From assembly GCF_019603315.1 (NCBI RefSeq), contig NZ_CP080649.1:2366176-2430175 (forward strand): a DNA stretch of 64,000 nt. Reading direction: 5' to 3'. Each line of letters begins with the position of its first letter. Positions within the stretch are counted from its first letter, which is position 1. This stretch comes from Ruficoccus sp. ZRK36 (lineage in GTDB: Bacteria; Verrucomicrobiota; Verrucomicrobiia; Opitutales; Cerasicoccaceae). The translations under genes were made by a program, and so were the position numbers. Below the pieces are notes generated by a model. That model was not told the DNA's origin. It saw nothing but the letters and a program-made list of their open reading frames with translations, and did not search any database. This document shows, in pieces, positions 7,375 to 18,111 of this stretch.

Positions 7375-9630
7375 ATGGCTGAGCCTTCCGCGCATATCGT
7401 CGACGTCCTGCCCTTCGGGGGGCCGGAAAAGCCGTTGGCGTACGCGGTGCCCGCGAAGCTCAAGGGATACGTCGGACCGGGGGCGTTGGTACGCGTGCCG
7501 CTGCTGAACCGCTCGCGCCTCGGTCTGGTATGCGAAGGGCTGACGGAGGAGATCGACCCCAAGCGGTTGAAGTTCGTCCATGATGCGCTCTACGATGATC
7601 CGGTGGTGACGCCGGATTTGCTGCGGCTGGCGCAGTGGCTCGCCCGCTACTACGCGGCCAGTCTGGAGAGTGTGCTGGAGACGATCGTACCGGCTCCGGT
7701 GCGTGCCATCATGGCCCCTAAGACGACACGCCTGCTTGCCCTGGCACAGCGTCCTGCGCCGGAGGAGATGGATGCGCTGGCCCGCCGGGCTCCGCGCCAG
7801 GCCGAGTTGGTAAAGTTTCTTGAACAGCAGTCCGGTCCCGTGCCGCGCGGACTGCTCATCAGCCGCCTCAAGTTGACGCCCGGCTCTTGCGATGCCCTGG
7901 TTAAAAAGGGTATCCTGAAAGAAGTGCTGCAGGATGAGGCCCGCGAGGCTTACACGGATGAGTTGGCCGAGGATGAGGCGCTGCCGACGCAGGAGGTCAC
8001 GCTGACCGAGGAGCAGGCGGCTGCCGTGGCGGACGTTGAGCAGAGCCTGGAGGCGCGCGAGTTTCGCCCGCATCTGATTCATGGTGTGACCGGCTCGGGT
8101 AAGACCGAGGTGTACCTGCGCGCGCTTGAGCGTGTGGTGGACGAGGGCGGCAGTGTGATTTTTCTGGTGCCGGAGGTGGCGCTGACCCCGCAGACTGTCG
8201 GGAGGCTGCGTTCACGCCTGAGTAAGCGCGGACAAAAGGTCGTGGTCTGGCACAGTCACCTGAGTGCAGGCGAGCGGGCCGACGGCTGGATGGCGATGGC
8301 GCGCGGCGAGGCAAGGGTAGTGGTCGGGGCACGCTCGGCGATTTTTGCTCCGTTGAAAGACCTGCGTTTGATCATCGTAGACGAGGAGCACGAGCCGGCC
8401 TACAAGCAGGCTGAGAGCCCGCGCTATCATGGGCGCGATGTGGCCGTGTACCGGGCGATGCTCTGCAAGGCCGTCTGCCTGCTGGGCTCAGCTACACCTG
8501 CGCTGGAATCGCTTTATAATGTCGAGCTCAAGAGCTACCGGCTCAACCGCTTGAGCAGACGCGTGGACGACCGACAGCTGCCGACCGTGCATCTGGTGGA
8601 CATGAAGCGCGAGAAGCTCAGCTCACACGGGGCGGCCACGATCTCAAATATGCTCGCAGACAAGCTGCTGGACCGCTTCGAGAAGCAGGAACAGTCGATT
8701 CTCTTTCTCAATCGTCGAGGCTACTCCACGCGGATGATCTGCCCGGAGTGCGGCTATGTGGCGGAGTGCCCGCACTGCAGCGTGACACTGACCTATCACC
8801 GCTCCGATAATCGCCTGAAGTGCCATGTATGCGGCTATCAGGAGCGGCCGACGCCGCGCTGCCCCAAGTGTGGCTGCTCGAAGTACCGGGGCGTGGGATT
8901 CGGGACGCAGCGGATCGAGGAGACCGTTCAGAAGATTATCCCACGGGCTCGTATCATGCGTCTGGATACAGATACGATGAGCAAGAAGCATCTGTTCCGG
9001 AAAATTCTTTCTGATTTTCGCACCGGTAAGATCGATATCCTCGTCGGCACACAAATGCTGGCCAAGGGGCTGGACTTCCCGAATGTCACGCTGGTGGGCA
9101 TGGTGGATGCCGACATCGCACTGCACGTGCCGGACTTTCGTGCGGCCGAGCGGACCTTCCAGCTGCTCGTGCAGGTGGCCGGGCGTGCCGGGCGCGGCGA
9201 CAAGGCCGGGGAGGTCATCGTGCAGACCTTTATGCCGCATAGCCCGCCCATCCAGTACGCGCGGCGTTCGGACTTTGAGGGCTTCCTCGAGGAGGAGCTG
9301 GAGCAGCGCCGGGAGTTTCACTACCCGCCGTTTCGGCATCTGGTGCGGCACCTGTTTCGGGGGCGCAACCCGGAAAAGGTCGGCTTCTTTGCCGAGCAGT
9401 GGTCCCGCCGCCTGGAGGAGCATCTGGAGAAGCTTGATCACAACGTGGAGATTCGCGGGCCGGTCGCCGCGCCGCTGGAGAAGGTCAAGGACACCTACCG
9501 CTTCCACCTGTGGTACTTCGTGGGCAACGTCTCGAAAATCCTCCCCGACATCGTCGCGCTGAGGAAAGACTTTCCTATGGACGAAGATATCGTCGATGTG
9601 CTCGACGTGGACCCGGTGGATCTGGTCTAG
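7375..9630 (+). CDS. priA: primosomal replication protein N', PriA helicase
   Basis: 751 residues, normal PriA length. It restarts stalled replication forks by loading the replisome. The N-terminal 3' DNA-end binding domain is followed by helicase motif I GVTGSGKTEVY (237-247), DEEH (336-339) and HLLGSATPALES-like motif III. Eight cysteines at 456, 459, 465, 468, 483, 486, 496 and 499 form the two zinc sites. Motif VI ends in QVAGRAGRG. ATG at 7375 is preceded by GGTGGG; no alternative start fits the family better. It is followed by an unusual cluster of hairpins rather than a single terminator. Confidence 0.97.
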   Translation: MAEPSAHIVDVLPFGGPEKPLAYAVPAKLKGYVGPGALVRVPLLNRSRLGLVCEGLTEEIDPKRLKFVHDALYDDPVVTPDLLRLAQWLARYYAASLESVLETIVPAPVRAIMAPKTTRLLALAQRPAPEEMDALARRAPRQAELVKFLEQQSGPVPRGLLISRLKLTPGSCDALVKKGILKEVLQDEAREAYTDELAEDEALPTQEVTLTEEQAAAVADVEQSLEAREFRPHLIHGVTGSGKTEVYLRALERVVDEGGSVIFLVPEVALTPQTVGRLRSRLSKRGQKVVVWHSHLSAGERADGWMAMARGEARVVVGARSAIFAPLKDLRLIIVDEEHEPAYKQAESPRYHGRDVAVYRAMLCKAVCLLGSATPALESLYNVELKSYRLNRLSRRVDDRQLPTVHLVDMKREKLSSHGAATISNMLADKLLDRFEKQEQSILFLNRRGYSTRMICPECGYVAECPHCSVTLTYHRSDNRLKCHVCGYQERPTPRCPKCGCSKYRGVGFGTQRIEETVQKIIPRARIMRLDTDTMSKKHLFRKILSDFRTGKIDILVGTQMLAKGLDFPNVTLVGMVDADIALHVPDFRAAERTFQLLVQVAGRAGRGDKAGEVIVQTFMPHSPPIQYARRSDFEGFLEEELEQRREFHYPPFRHLVRHLFRGRNPEKVGFFAEQWSRRLEEHLEKLDHNVEIRGPVAAPLEKVKDTYRFHLWYFVGNVSKILPDIVALRKDFPMDEDIVDVLDVDPVDLV

Positions 9631-9851
9631 GCAGGACATAGTCCTGCACCTGTGATCCTTTGGATCACTCTGGCATTTTCAGGAGAAAATGCCATGAAGC
9701 GTGGCAACGAGCTCACAAGTATCAATGGTGAGCCCCAGATTTGATGTCCTGCTCATTTTCGTAATCGCTTACACGATGCGCAGCATCGAAAGTGCAGGGT
9801 CCGGCTGGACCAGCAATCAGCCTGCCGCGGGTGCGGGGCGCGTAGCCCCGC
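9631..9851. repeat. array of seven perfect inverted repeats (hairpin cluster) between priA and the YggU gene
   Basis: Directly after the priA stop codon: GCAGGAC/ATA loop (9631-9647), GTGATCC/TTT (9652-9668), TGGCATTTTC/AGGA (9671-9694), GCTCAC with an 11-nt loop (9711-9733), CGATGC/GCA (9774-9788), GCTGG/A (9804-9814) and GCGGGGC/GCGTA (9833-9851). The stems are unrelated in sequence to one another. The first three (7, 7 and 10 bp, within 64 bp) are far beyond chance; the shorter ones could be incidental. There is no clear T-run, so these are not standard terminators. They could end both convergent transcripts, stabilise 3' ends or form a structured RNA. Confidence 0.75.
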
Positions 9852-9857
9852 AAAAGC

Positions 9858-10139
9858 TCACGCCTGGTCCAGTCGCTCGCGGACCTCGGACTGGCTGAGG
9901 CCGTCGATCTGGAAAACCTTACTCGGGCTGGTGTCGCCGGAGAGCAGGTGTATCGAGGATTCGGATACGTCTAGCCACTTGGCCAGCAGCTTGGTCACAG
10001 CCTTGTTGGCCTTACCGCGTTCGGGTGGGGCCTGCGTCTTTATCTTGAAGGCCTCGCCCAGCCAGCCTGCCGCGGCATCGCGGGAGGAGGAGGGGACGAC
10101 CTTTACGGCCAGGCGGCTGGATGGCGCAGGGGAGGGCAC
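9858..10139 (-). CDS. YggU/DUF167 family protein
   Basis: 93 residues, matching the small DUF167 fold: VKVVPSSSRDAAAGW, then FKIKTQAPPERGKANKAV and a C-terminal strand with LLSGDTSPSKVFQI. The conserved PPxxGKANxA core is intact. The biochemical role of the family is unknown. It lies 4 bp downstream of the haem-binding protein gene on the same strand, so the two are probably co-transcribed. Confidence 0.9.
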   Translation of the reverse strand: MPSPAPSSRLAVKVVPSSSRDAAAGWLGEAFKIKTQAPPERGKANKAVTKLLAKWLDVSESSIHLLSGDTSPSKVFQIDGLSQSEVRERLDQA

Positions 10140-10143
10140 GGGA

Positions 10144-10566
10144 TCAGTCGAGCCCGAAGGTTGCCTTCAGACCGGCGGCGAGCTCCTTGCGCTCCTCGGG
10201 GGTGAGCTTGGCTTCGGGGTGCATGGGCAGGTAGCTTTCGAGGGGCATCCAGCCCTCCTCGACAGCTTCGGCAGATTCATCGACGCCGTGCCCGTAGTTT
10301 TTCTCGTTGATGTTAAAGTCTGAGCGACCCTCCTCGACATGGTGGGCGATCCAGGCAGAGACGGGGTAGATCTTCGCGTACCAGGGCCAGACGGTTTCGT
10401 TACTGTGGCAGTCGGCGCAGGCACGGGTGAAAAGCTCTTTGGTGCGGGGGGAGTTCCAGTTCGGTTCGTTTTCGACCGGGGGATTTGTCTTATTGACGGG
10501 GATAAACTGGATGCCGATGAAAACGAGAACGACGACGAAGAATAGATTACGCAGGGCCTTTTTCAT
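10144..10566 (-). CDS. membrane-anchored haem-binding domain protein (single CxxCH)
   Basis: About 140 residues. The N-terminal [21 protein letters not shown] is a single membrane anchor or uncleaved signal. The periplasmic part has one covalent haem motif CADCH followed by [18 protein letters not shown], characteristic of the Haem_bd (PF14376-type) domain. ATG 10566 is preferred because it begins directly with the basic and hydrophobic signal; ATG at 10575 or 10593 would add 3 or 9 residues. Likely an electron-transfer or redox accessory protein; its partner is not identifiable. Confidence 0.85.
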   Translation of the reverse strand: MKKALRNLFFVVVLVFIGIQFIPVNKTNPPVENEPNWNSPRTKELFTRACADCHSNETVWPWYAKIYPVSAWIAHHVEEGRSDFNINEKNYGHGVDESAEAVEEGWMPLESYLPMHPEAKLTPEERKELAAGLKATFGLD

Positions 10567-10757
10567 GGAGAACATTGTCCAGCTCAGGGGCATTTAGGCA
10601 AGAACGGGTTACCTGTTCGGGGAAAATAAGTCGTTGATTGAGACTGTGTTTCAAAACAAAGCGCTCGGCGCGAGGCGTTTTTAAGTCTGTGTTTTCAGGG
10701 GGCGCAGCGTGTTTTTACCGTTGCCAAACGGGCGGTGGCGGCATGCTTTGGAGCGCT

Positions 10758-12071
10758 ATGTTTCAGACTCTGCCCGGTTTTCGTGAGTTTTACCCGGAGG
10801 ATTGCGCGATCCGCAATTACATCTTTGGCGTGTGGCGTGAGACGGCGCTGCGCTTCGCCTTCCAGGAGTTCGACGGCCCGCTGCTGGAGCCGCTGGAGCT
10901 GATCACGGCCAAGAGCGGCGACGAGATCGTCAGCCAGCTCTTTAACTTTGAGGACAAGGGCGGGCGTGCGGTGACCCTGCGCCCCGAGCTGACCCCGACG
11001 CTGGCCCGACTGGTCGGCGCCAAGGCCGGCAGCATCAAGCGTCCGGTCAAGTGGTTCGGGATCGCCGAGAATTTCCGCTACGAAAAGCCTCAGAAGGGCC
11101 GGCTGCGCTCGCACTACCAGCTCAACGCCGACATCCTGGGTGAGTCTTCTCCCGCGGCCGACGCCGAGGCCATCGCGCTGCTCATCTCGACGCTGTGCGC
11201 CTTTGGGCTGAGCGAAAAGGAATTTGTCCTGCGCCTGAGCGACCGCGACCTGTGGCTGCTCCTGCTGGAGCAACACGGGCTGACGGGCGATGTCGCCACC
11301 GGCGCGCTCAACGTCATCGACAAGATGGAGCGCGAGTCGCCGGAGTCCCTGCTCAAGATGATGCAGGGTAAGGGTGTGCCCGCTGCCGAGGCCGTGCTGG
11401 CTGACGCTCAGAAGCTCGTGGCCTGCACTTCACTCGAAGCGGTCGAAGCGTTTTTCGCGGACCGCGGGGGCGACGTCAAAAGCGGTGACCGTGTCTCGGC
11501 CCGTCTGGACCAGTGGCGCGAGTTGCTGGCTCATCTCGATGCGATGGGATTCGCCGGGTTTATCCGGGTGGACCTCGGGATCGTGCGCGGGCTGGCCTAC
11601 TACACGGGGTTTGTTTTTGAGGCCTTCCAGACGGTGGGTAAGGGCCGCGCGCTGGCCGGTGGTGGTCGCTATGACCACCTCGTCGAAAAGCTCGGCGGCC
11701 AGCCGATGCCAGCCGTTGGCTTTGGCATGGGGGATGTGACCCTGCGTGACCTTCTGGAGGATCGTAAGCTGCTGCCCGACCCCAAGCCCGAGCTCGACGG
11801 CTACGTCGTGGTGGGCAGTGGCGAGGCCGAGCGCCGCGCCGCGCTGCGCGATGTGGCGGCTCTGCGTAAGCAGGGCTTCAAGATCGACCACCCGCTCAAG
11901 CAGCAGGGCTTTGGGAAGCAGTTCAAGACCGCCGGTGCCTCCGGGGCACGCTTTGCGCTGATTTACGGCGAGGAGGAAGTCGCTCAGCACAAACTCAAGC
12001 TCCGCAACCTCGCCAGTGGCGAGGAGGGCCTCGTCGACTTCCCCGAGATGGTGAAGCAGATGGGGGCGTAG
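10758..12071 (+). CDS. hisS: histidyl-tRNA synthetase
   Basis: 437 residues. Class II synthetase charging tRNA-His. Motif 2 is RYEKPQKGRLRSHYQLNADI (107-126), histidine motifs are RGLAYYTGF and GGGRYDHL, and a C-terminal anticodon-binding domain is present (GYVVVGSGEAERRAALRDVA to the end). ATG 10758 follows GGAG with a short spacer and begins with the family-typical FQTLPGFREFYP; longer in-frame extensions to 10638 look non-coding. The C-terminal domain argues for HisS rather than the regulatory subunit HisZ, which lacks it. Confidence 0.93.
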   Translation: MFQTLPGFREFYPEDCAIRNYIFGVWRETALRFAFQEFDGPLLEPLELITAKSGDEIVSQLFNFEDKGGRAVTLRPELTPTLARLVGAKAGSIKRPVKWFGIAENFRYEKPQKGRLRSHYQLNADILGESSPAADAEAIALLISTLCAFGLSEKEFVLRLSDRDLWLLLLEQHGLTGDVATGALNVIDKMERESPESLLKMMQGKGVPAAEAVLADAQKLVACTSLEAVEAFFADRGGDVKSGDRVSARLDQWRELLAHLDAMGFAGFIRVDLGIVRGLAYYTGFVFEAFQTVGKGRALAGGGRYDHLVEKLGGQPMPAVGFGMGDVTLRDLLEDRKLLPDPKPELDGYVVVGSGEAERRAALRDVAALRKQGFKIDHPLKQQGFGKQFKTAGASGARFALIYGEEEVAQHKLKLRNLASGEEGLVDFPEMVKQMGA

Positions 12072-12076
12072 GACGT

Positions 12077-12144
12077 TGGCGCTTCAGCCTGTCGCAACAG
12101 GCGCCATGCAGGGTCCATGCTTCAGGTGATAGTATATTATCATC
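12077..12144. repeat. two tandem hairpins downstream of hisS
   Basis: The first is bipartite: TGGCG (12077-12081) with CGCCA (12102-12106) enclosing CCTGT/ACAGG around a CGCA loop (12088-12101). The second is GGTGATA paired with TATCATC (one G-T pair) around GTATAT (12125-12144). Neither is followed by a T-run. Confidence 0.5.
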
Positions 12145-12317
12145 TGTTGTCGTGGGAACCATTTGTATACGTTGTCTAGATGATTTTCCTTATTCCTTCT
12201 CAGGTGTAGAGTGGGTTGAGCTTGGCGTAATTAGTCTTTCGGATTCGCTAAAAAGCCCGATGGATTTTTTTACAAAAAATGCTACACTATGAATTAAGCC
12301 TGTAACTGCCCCATCCC

Positions 12318-12785
12318 ATGACCCTTAAAAAACTTATCCTGCTTTTGCTGCTCGCTGGCGTGAGTTACGCCTTCTACGGCTACGTGACGACTCAGTTCAG
12401 CCAGCCTGCGATTGCCTACAAGCGCTATGTCTCGGCTCTACTTGCAGGGGACAGCTCGCGGGTGCAGGATGTGATCGGCTCGGATCAGGCGCAGCAGGCC
12501 TTTGCCCTGCATGATGCCCGGATGGATAATCTGGCGGGTGAGCCACGCCTGACCTGGTACGAGTTTTTGCGGCGGCAGGACTCCGTGGACGGGAATACCG
12601 TACAGCTCGTTGTGCTCTGCCACATCCGCGTCGACCCCGCCGGGAAGGATACCTATATCGGCTCCGAGGATCGACGGGAGCGCCACTATGTGACGCTGGT
12701 AAAGGAAGACTCATCCTGGAAGGTCGCCAAGTTCGAGGATTCCTCGACCGCTGCTCATACCGCTACGGTGCTGAAGCGACGCTGA
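12318..12785 (+). CDS. membrane-anchored protein of unknown function
   Basis: 155 residues, not recognised. The N-terminal TLKKLILLLLLAGVSYAFYGY is a signal anchor; the rest is a compact alpha+beta domain with YKRYVSALLAGDSSRVQDVI, then strands ending in HYVTLVKEDSSWKVAKF. This layout resembles small NTF2-like or DUF4878-like exported domains, but no motif is decisive. It stands alone between hisS and sdhC, in the same direction as both. Confidence 0.6.
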   Translation: MTLKKLILLLLLAGVSYAFYGYVTTQFSQPAIAYKRYVSALLAGDSSRVQDVIGSDQAQQAFALHDARMDNLAGEPRLTWYEFLRRQDSVDGNTVQLVVLCHIRVDPAGKDTYIGSEDRRERHYVTLVKEDSSWKVAKFEDSSTAAHTATVLKRR

Positions 12786-13201
12786 TTTTGACCCTGTTTA
12801 CACCGTCAGAAGGCGTGTTTTTACCCCATAGCGGATAACGGCGTAATATTAGTTTTTTTCACAAGCAGCGGTTGGCAGGCTGATTGCCTGTGCTAATGCT
12901 ACGAATCTGCTCCGAATCGGGCAGGGGAGGGGGATAAAGTCGCTCCCAAGGAGAGGTTTTTCGCGGTCGTATGGGTCTGTGCCGCATCAGCATTAGAGCA
13001 CGTCGGAATTGGGCTCTAGATAGAATTGAGACCCATTCGCATTGCTAATGCTGCGCATTGATAAGCTAAACTGATTTTATGCAAGGAGTGTTCTTATATT
13101 AAGCATTCATGCTTTACTACGGTTGCATCGACTGGGTGTGTCGTTCAAGTTTCAGCATAAGCAAAGGTTATGGGATTCGCCCATGACCAGTCGCGACAAC
13201 C
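12786..13201. promoter_or_regulatory. 416-bp leader region of sdhCAB with a repeated TGCTAATGCT motif
   Basis: No gene is supported here. The decamer TGCTAATGCT followed by (A/G)CG occurs at 12891-12903 and again at 13043-13055, 152 bp apart. The inverted octamer AGCATTAG lies at 12989-12996. Three related copies in one leader suggest binding sites for a regulator of succinate dehydrogenase. The sdhC start is not preceded by a recognisable ribosome binding site. Confidence 0.45.
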
Positions 13202-14029
13202 ATGAGTGCTGCCAAGAAAGTAATTCTCCCTTCGCTGGTCAAAAAATACCTGATGGCTGGATCAGGCATTATACTGGTGTTATTCGTCCTCGGACACATG
13301 CTGGGTAATCTCCAGTTCTTCGGTCCCCCGGAGATGATTAACGCCTATGCCTACCACCTGCATCACCTGCCCGGAGCCCCGGTCACCCTGTGGCTGATCC
13401 GTGCCTTCCTGCTTGCGTGTGTGGTCGTCCACATCGCCATGGCAGTTCTGCTGGTGAAGGAAAACCGGGAAGCCCGCCCCCAAAACTACGCGAAGCAGGG
13501 CTTCCGCGAATCCGACTACGCTGCGCGTACGATGCCGATGAGCGGGCTGATTATTCTGGCCTTCATCGTCTTCCACATCCTGCAGTACACCGTGCGCGTC
13601 GTGCCGGAGCACTATAACGCCACCATCGGGCAGGCCCCGGTGGAAGTCGCCCACATGCAACTGGAGTACTTTGATGTGTTCGCAATGATGGTAAAGGGCT
13701 TCTCCAGCCCGATCGTCTCGATCTTCTACATCATCGCAGTTGGTCTGCTGTGCGTGCACCTGACCCACGGGGTTTCGAGCATGTTCCAGTCCCTGGGCGT
13801 TCGTAACGAACTGTGGCGCGGCCGCCTGAAGTGCCTCGCCTCGGCCTACGGGTTGTTCGTTTTCATCGGCTTCGCGTCGATCCCGGCTTCCGTGCTGTTC
13901 TTCGGCCACGGCAAGACCTACCTCGCCGAAAAGGAAGCCGAATGGGCCGCAGCCCCGGCAGCCGAAGTCTCCGTCAATGACGCCCCCGGCGCCAACACGC
14001 AGTTCGTAACTTTGAACGAAGGACGCTAA
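13202..14029 (+). CDS. sdhC: succinate dehydrogenase cytochrome b subunit
   Basis: 275 residues. Single large membrane subunit of the Bacteroidetes/epsilonproteobacterial B-type (diheme) complex, with five membrane segments (about 20-40, 65-85, 110-130, 175-195, 215-235). Candidate haem ligands are His residues in [28 protein letters not shown] and VHLTHGV. The C-terminal 40 residues are a soluble Ala/Glu-rich tail. It is followed after only 2 bp by sdhA, and no separate SdhD is present, as expected for this type. It anchors the complex and passes electrons to menaquinone. Confidence 0.94.
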   Translation: MSAAKKVILPSLVKKYLMAGSGIILVLFVLGHMLGNLQFFGPPEMINAYAYHLHHLPGAPVTLWLIRAFLLACVVVHIAMAVLLVKENREARPQNYAKQGFRESDYAARTMPMSGLIILAFIVFHILQYTVRVVPEHYNATIGQAPVEVAHMQLEYFDVFAMMVKGFSSPIVSIFYIIAVGLLCVHLTHGVSSMFQSLGVRNELWRGRLKCLASAYGLFVFIGFASIPASVLFFGHGKTYLAEKEAEWAAAPAAEVSVNDAPGANTQFVTLNEGR

Positions 14030-14031
14030 GC

Positions 14032-15981
<1,950 letters not shown>

Positions 15982-16009
15982 GGCCATTAATCATTAGCAA
16001 AGTTTTACT

Positions 16010-16771
16010 ATGGATCTGCACCTTAGAGTCTGGAGACAGAAAGACAGCGAGACGCCCGGCAAGTTCGCCAACTACGAACTGAAGGACGTGAGCGAAGACT
16101 CCTCGTTCCTGGAGATGCTCGACATTCTGAACGAGCAACTCGTCGCAAAGGGCGAAGAGCCGGTGGCCTTTGACCACGACTGCCGCGAAGGTATCTGCGG
16201 GATGTGCTCGCTCGTTATCAACGGCATGGCCCACGGTCCCGAGCGGGCCACCACGGTCTGCCAGCTGCACATGCGGCACTATCACGACGGCGACACCATC
16301 ACGATCGAGCCGTGGCGTGCGAAGCCCTTCCCGGTCATCAAGGACCTGATCGTGGACCGCACGGCCTTTGACACGATCATCCAGGCGGGTGGCTTTATCA
16401 CCGCCCGTACCGGTAGCCCTCAGGACGCCAACGAGATTCCGATCGCCAAGCCCATCGCCGACAAGGCCATGGACGCGGCGGCCTGCATCGGCTGTGGTGC
16501 CTGTGTGGCAGCTTGCCCGAATGGCGCGGCTATGCTCTTCACCTCGGCCAAGTGCTCGCAGCTGAACCTGCTCCCGCAGGGGCAGCCCGAGAAGGACCGC
16601 CGCTCACTCGCCATGGTCAAGGCCATGGACGAGCAGGGCTTCGGTAACTGCACGAACTACGGTGAGTGTCAGGCCGTCTGCCCGAAGGGAATCACGCTCG
16701 ACTTCATCGCTCAGATGAACCGCGACTACGCGGTCGCGCGTGTCCGCCACTTCTTCGGCGCCGCGATGTAA
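16010..16771 (+). CDS. sdhB: succinate dehydrogenase iron-sulfur subunit
   Basis: 253 residues. Electron wire of the complex. [2Fe-2S] cysteines are Cys58, Cys63, Cys66 and Cys84 ([10 protein letters not shown]...TTVC). The C-terminal ferredoxin half has [16 protein letters not shown] and [15 protein letters not shown] for the [4Fe-4S] and [3Fe-4S] clusters. It is the last gene of the sdhCAB operon, 28 bp after sdhA, and is followed by a terminator. Confidence 0.97.
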   Translation: MDLHLRVWRQKDSETPGKFANYELKDVSEDSSFLEMLDILNEQLVAKGEEPVAFDHDCREGICGMCSLVINGMAHGPERATTVCQLHMRHYHDGDTITIEPWRAKPFPVIKDLIVDRTAFDTIIQAGGFITARTGSPQDANEIPIAKPIADKAMDAAACIGCGACVAACPNGAAMLFTSAKCSQLNLLPQGQPEKDRRSLAMVKAMDEQGFGNCTNYGECQAVCPKGITLDFIAQMNRDYAVARVRHFFGAAM

Positions 16772-16801
16772 GGTTCTTTCAAACCTTTACCCCAAACCAA
16801 G

Positions 16802-16844
16802 TGACGTCGGTTCGCCTTTGTGCGGCCGACGTCATTTGTTTTTT
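16802..16844 (+). terminator. terminator of sdhCAB
   Basis: The 9-bp stem TGACGTCGG/CCGACGTCA (16802-16810 with 16826-16834) encloses a 15-nt loop and is followed by TTTGTTTTTT. It is 30 bp past the sdhB stop. Confidence 0.85.
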
Positions 16845-16872
16845 AGGGGGGTAGGGAAGGGATAAAACAAGA

Positions 16873-16928
16873 AAGGCCGGAAAGAACGGAAAGGGGCGAG
16901 CGCCCAGACTTTCGTTCTTTCCGGCCTT
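16873..16928 (-). terminator. long hairpin, likely minus-strand terminator after the SurA-like gene
   Basis: A 16-bp perfect outer stem (AAGGCCGGAAAGAACG with CGTTCTTTCCGGCCTT) is extended, past one bulged G, by AAAG/CTTT and capped by GGGC/GCCC around GAGC. On the minus strand it is followed by TCTTGTTTTA, a moderate U-tract. It sits between convergent sdhB and the SurA-like gene, next to the sdh terminator. Confidence 0.75.
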
Positions 16929-17002
16929 CCTGTATCGGACCTGTTCACCTGAACAGACCCCAAAGCGGGGAGCGCTCGGCTCGCGGTTACTTTGTTACCG
17001 GC

Positions 17003-18082
17003 TTAGCTGTCGGCACCGTTGGCGCCGAGCTTCATCTGCATGGTGCCGGGGGAGCTTCTCATGCCGCCGGCTTCCTTCAGGAAGTACTTGATGTAGGCAT
17101 TCTTGCGCAGGCGTTCGATCCAGCGTTGCTGGGCCTGGCGGGCGAGCTGGGCGGTGATCTCCTGCTCGATGTCGCCGCGGACTTTCTCCAGCTCCTTGAT
17201 GCCGGCCTCGCGCTTGTCCTTGACCTTGAGGATGTAAATGTAGTCTTCGACCTGAATGGGCTGGGAGTATCCGCCCTTATCGAGGGCAAAGGCCTGGTCT
17301 GCGAGTTGGGGGATGAGGTCGGCGCGGTTGATCCAGCCCCAGTCGCCGCCTTCGTCGCGCTGGTCATCCTGGCTGTAGGTCTTGGCCAGCTCGGCGAAGT
17401 CCTCGCCAGCTTCGAGCTTTTGGATGATTTCGTTAGCGGTCTGCTGGAGCAGGTCGGGATTTTCCCCGGCGATGGGCACGAGCATGATCATGCTCAGGTC
17501 CACGCCCTCCTCCTCAAAGTAGCGGCTCTTGTTCTTCTGGTAGTACTCTTCGATTTTCTTGGGGCTGACTGCGGTCTGGGAGGGCAAGGACTGCATGCGC
17601 ATGTAGGAGACGATGATGTCGTCCTTGAGCTGATCGCGGAAGTCCATCTCGCTTTTTCCCTGAATCCGGAGGAAGTCGAGGAAGGCCGAGCGGTCACCGT
17701 TAAATTCCTTGGTGATGTAGTCGTCGTACTCCTTCTGGAGGTAGGTGTCCGGGATGTGGGCGCCCTTGTCGTAAAAGTCGCGGATGATGAGGATGCGGTC
17801 GACGAGGTTCTGGAGGATTTCGCGGGTGACGATGGCGATGTTCTTGTCGAACTCAAAGCGCGTGCGCGAGTTCATGCGGATCTGGGGGATGAGTGGGGTG
17901 ACTTCCTTGCGCAGCTCCTCCAGCGTGATGATCTTGTCCTCGACCTGAGCGGCGATCCCGTTGGTAAACTTGAGGTCCCACTGGTTTTTCTGGGAGGCTT
18001 GGGGGTTCGCCAGTTGCGCGTGCAGCCCGTATGATGCGACCATGAGACCGGCGCAAAGGGTGAGGGTGGAAAACTTCATCAT
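17003..18082 (-). CDS. SurA-like periplasmic peptidyl-prolyl isomerase/chaperone
   Basis: 359 residues. The cleavable signal MKFSTLTLCAGLMVASYGLHA is followed by a SurA_N-type helical chaperone domain (VNGIAAQVEDKIITLEELRKE to about 180) and one parvulin domain (about 195-300) with SMIMLV, AELAKTYSQDD and GGDWGWINRADLIPQLADQAF. It probably assists outer-membrane protein folding. It is 29 bp downstream of mfd on the same strand. ATG at 18082 or 18079 are equivalent choices. A long hairpin terminator follows. Confidence 0.9.
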   Translation of the reverse strand: MMKFSTLTLCAGLMVASYGLHAQLANPQASQKNQWDLKFTNGIAAQVEDKIITLEELRKEVTPLIPQIRMNSRTRFEFDKNIAIVTREILQNLVDRILIIRDFYDKGAHIPDTYLQKEYDDYITKEFNGDRSAFLDFLRIQGKSEMDFRDQLKDDIIVSYMRMQSLPSQTAVSPKKIEEYYQKNKSRYFEEEGVDLSMIMLVPIAGENPDLLQQTANEIIQKLEAGEDFAELAKTYSQDDQRDEGGDWGWINRADLIPQLADQAFALDKGGYSQPIQVEDYIYILKVKDKREAGIKELEKVRGDIEQEITAQLARQAQQRWIERLRKNAYIKYFLKEAGGMRSSPGTMQMKLGANGADS

Positions 18083-18111
18083 GCGGATAAAAAAAATCAG
18101 GCCGGACAGGC

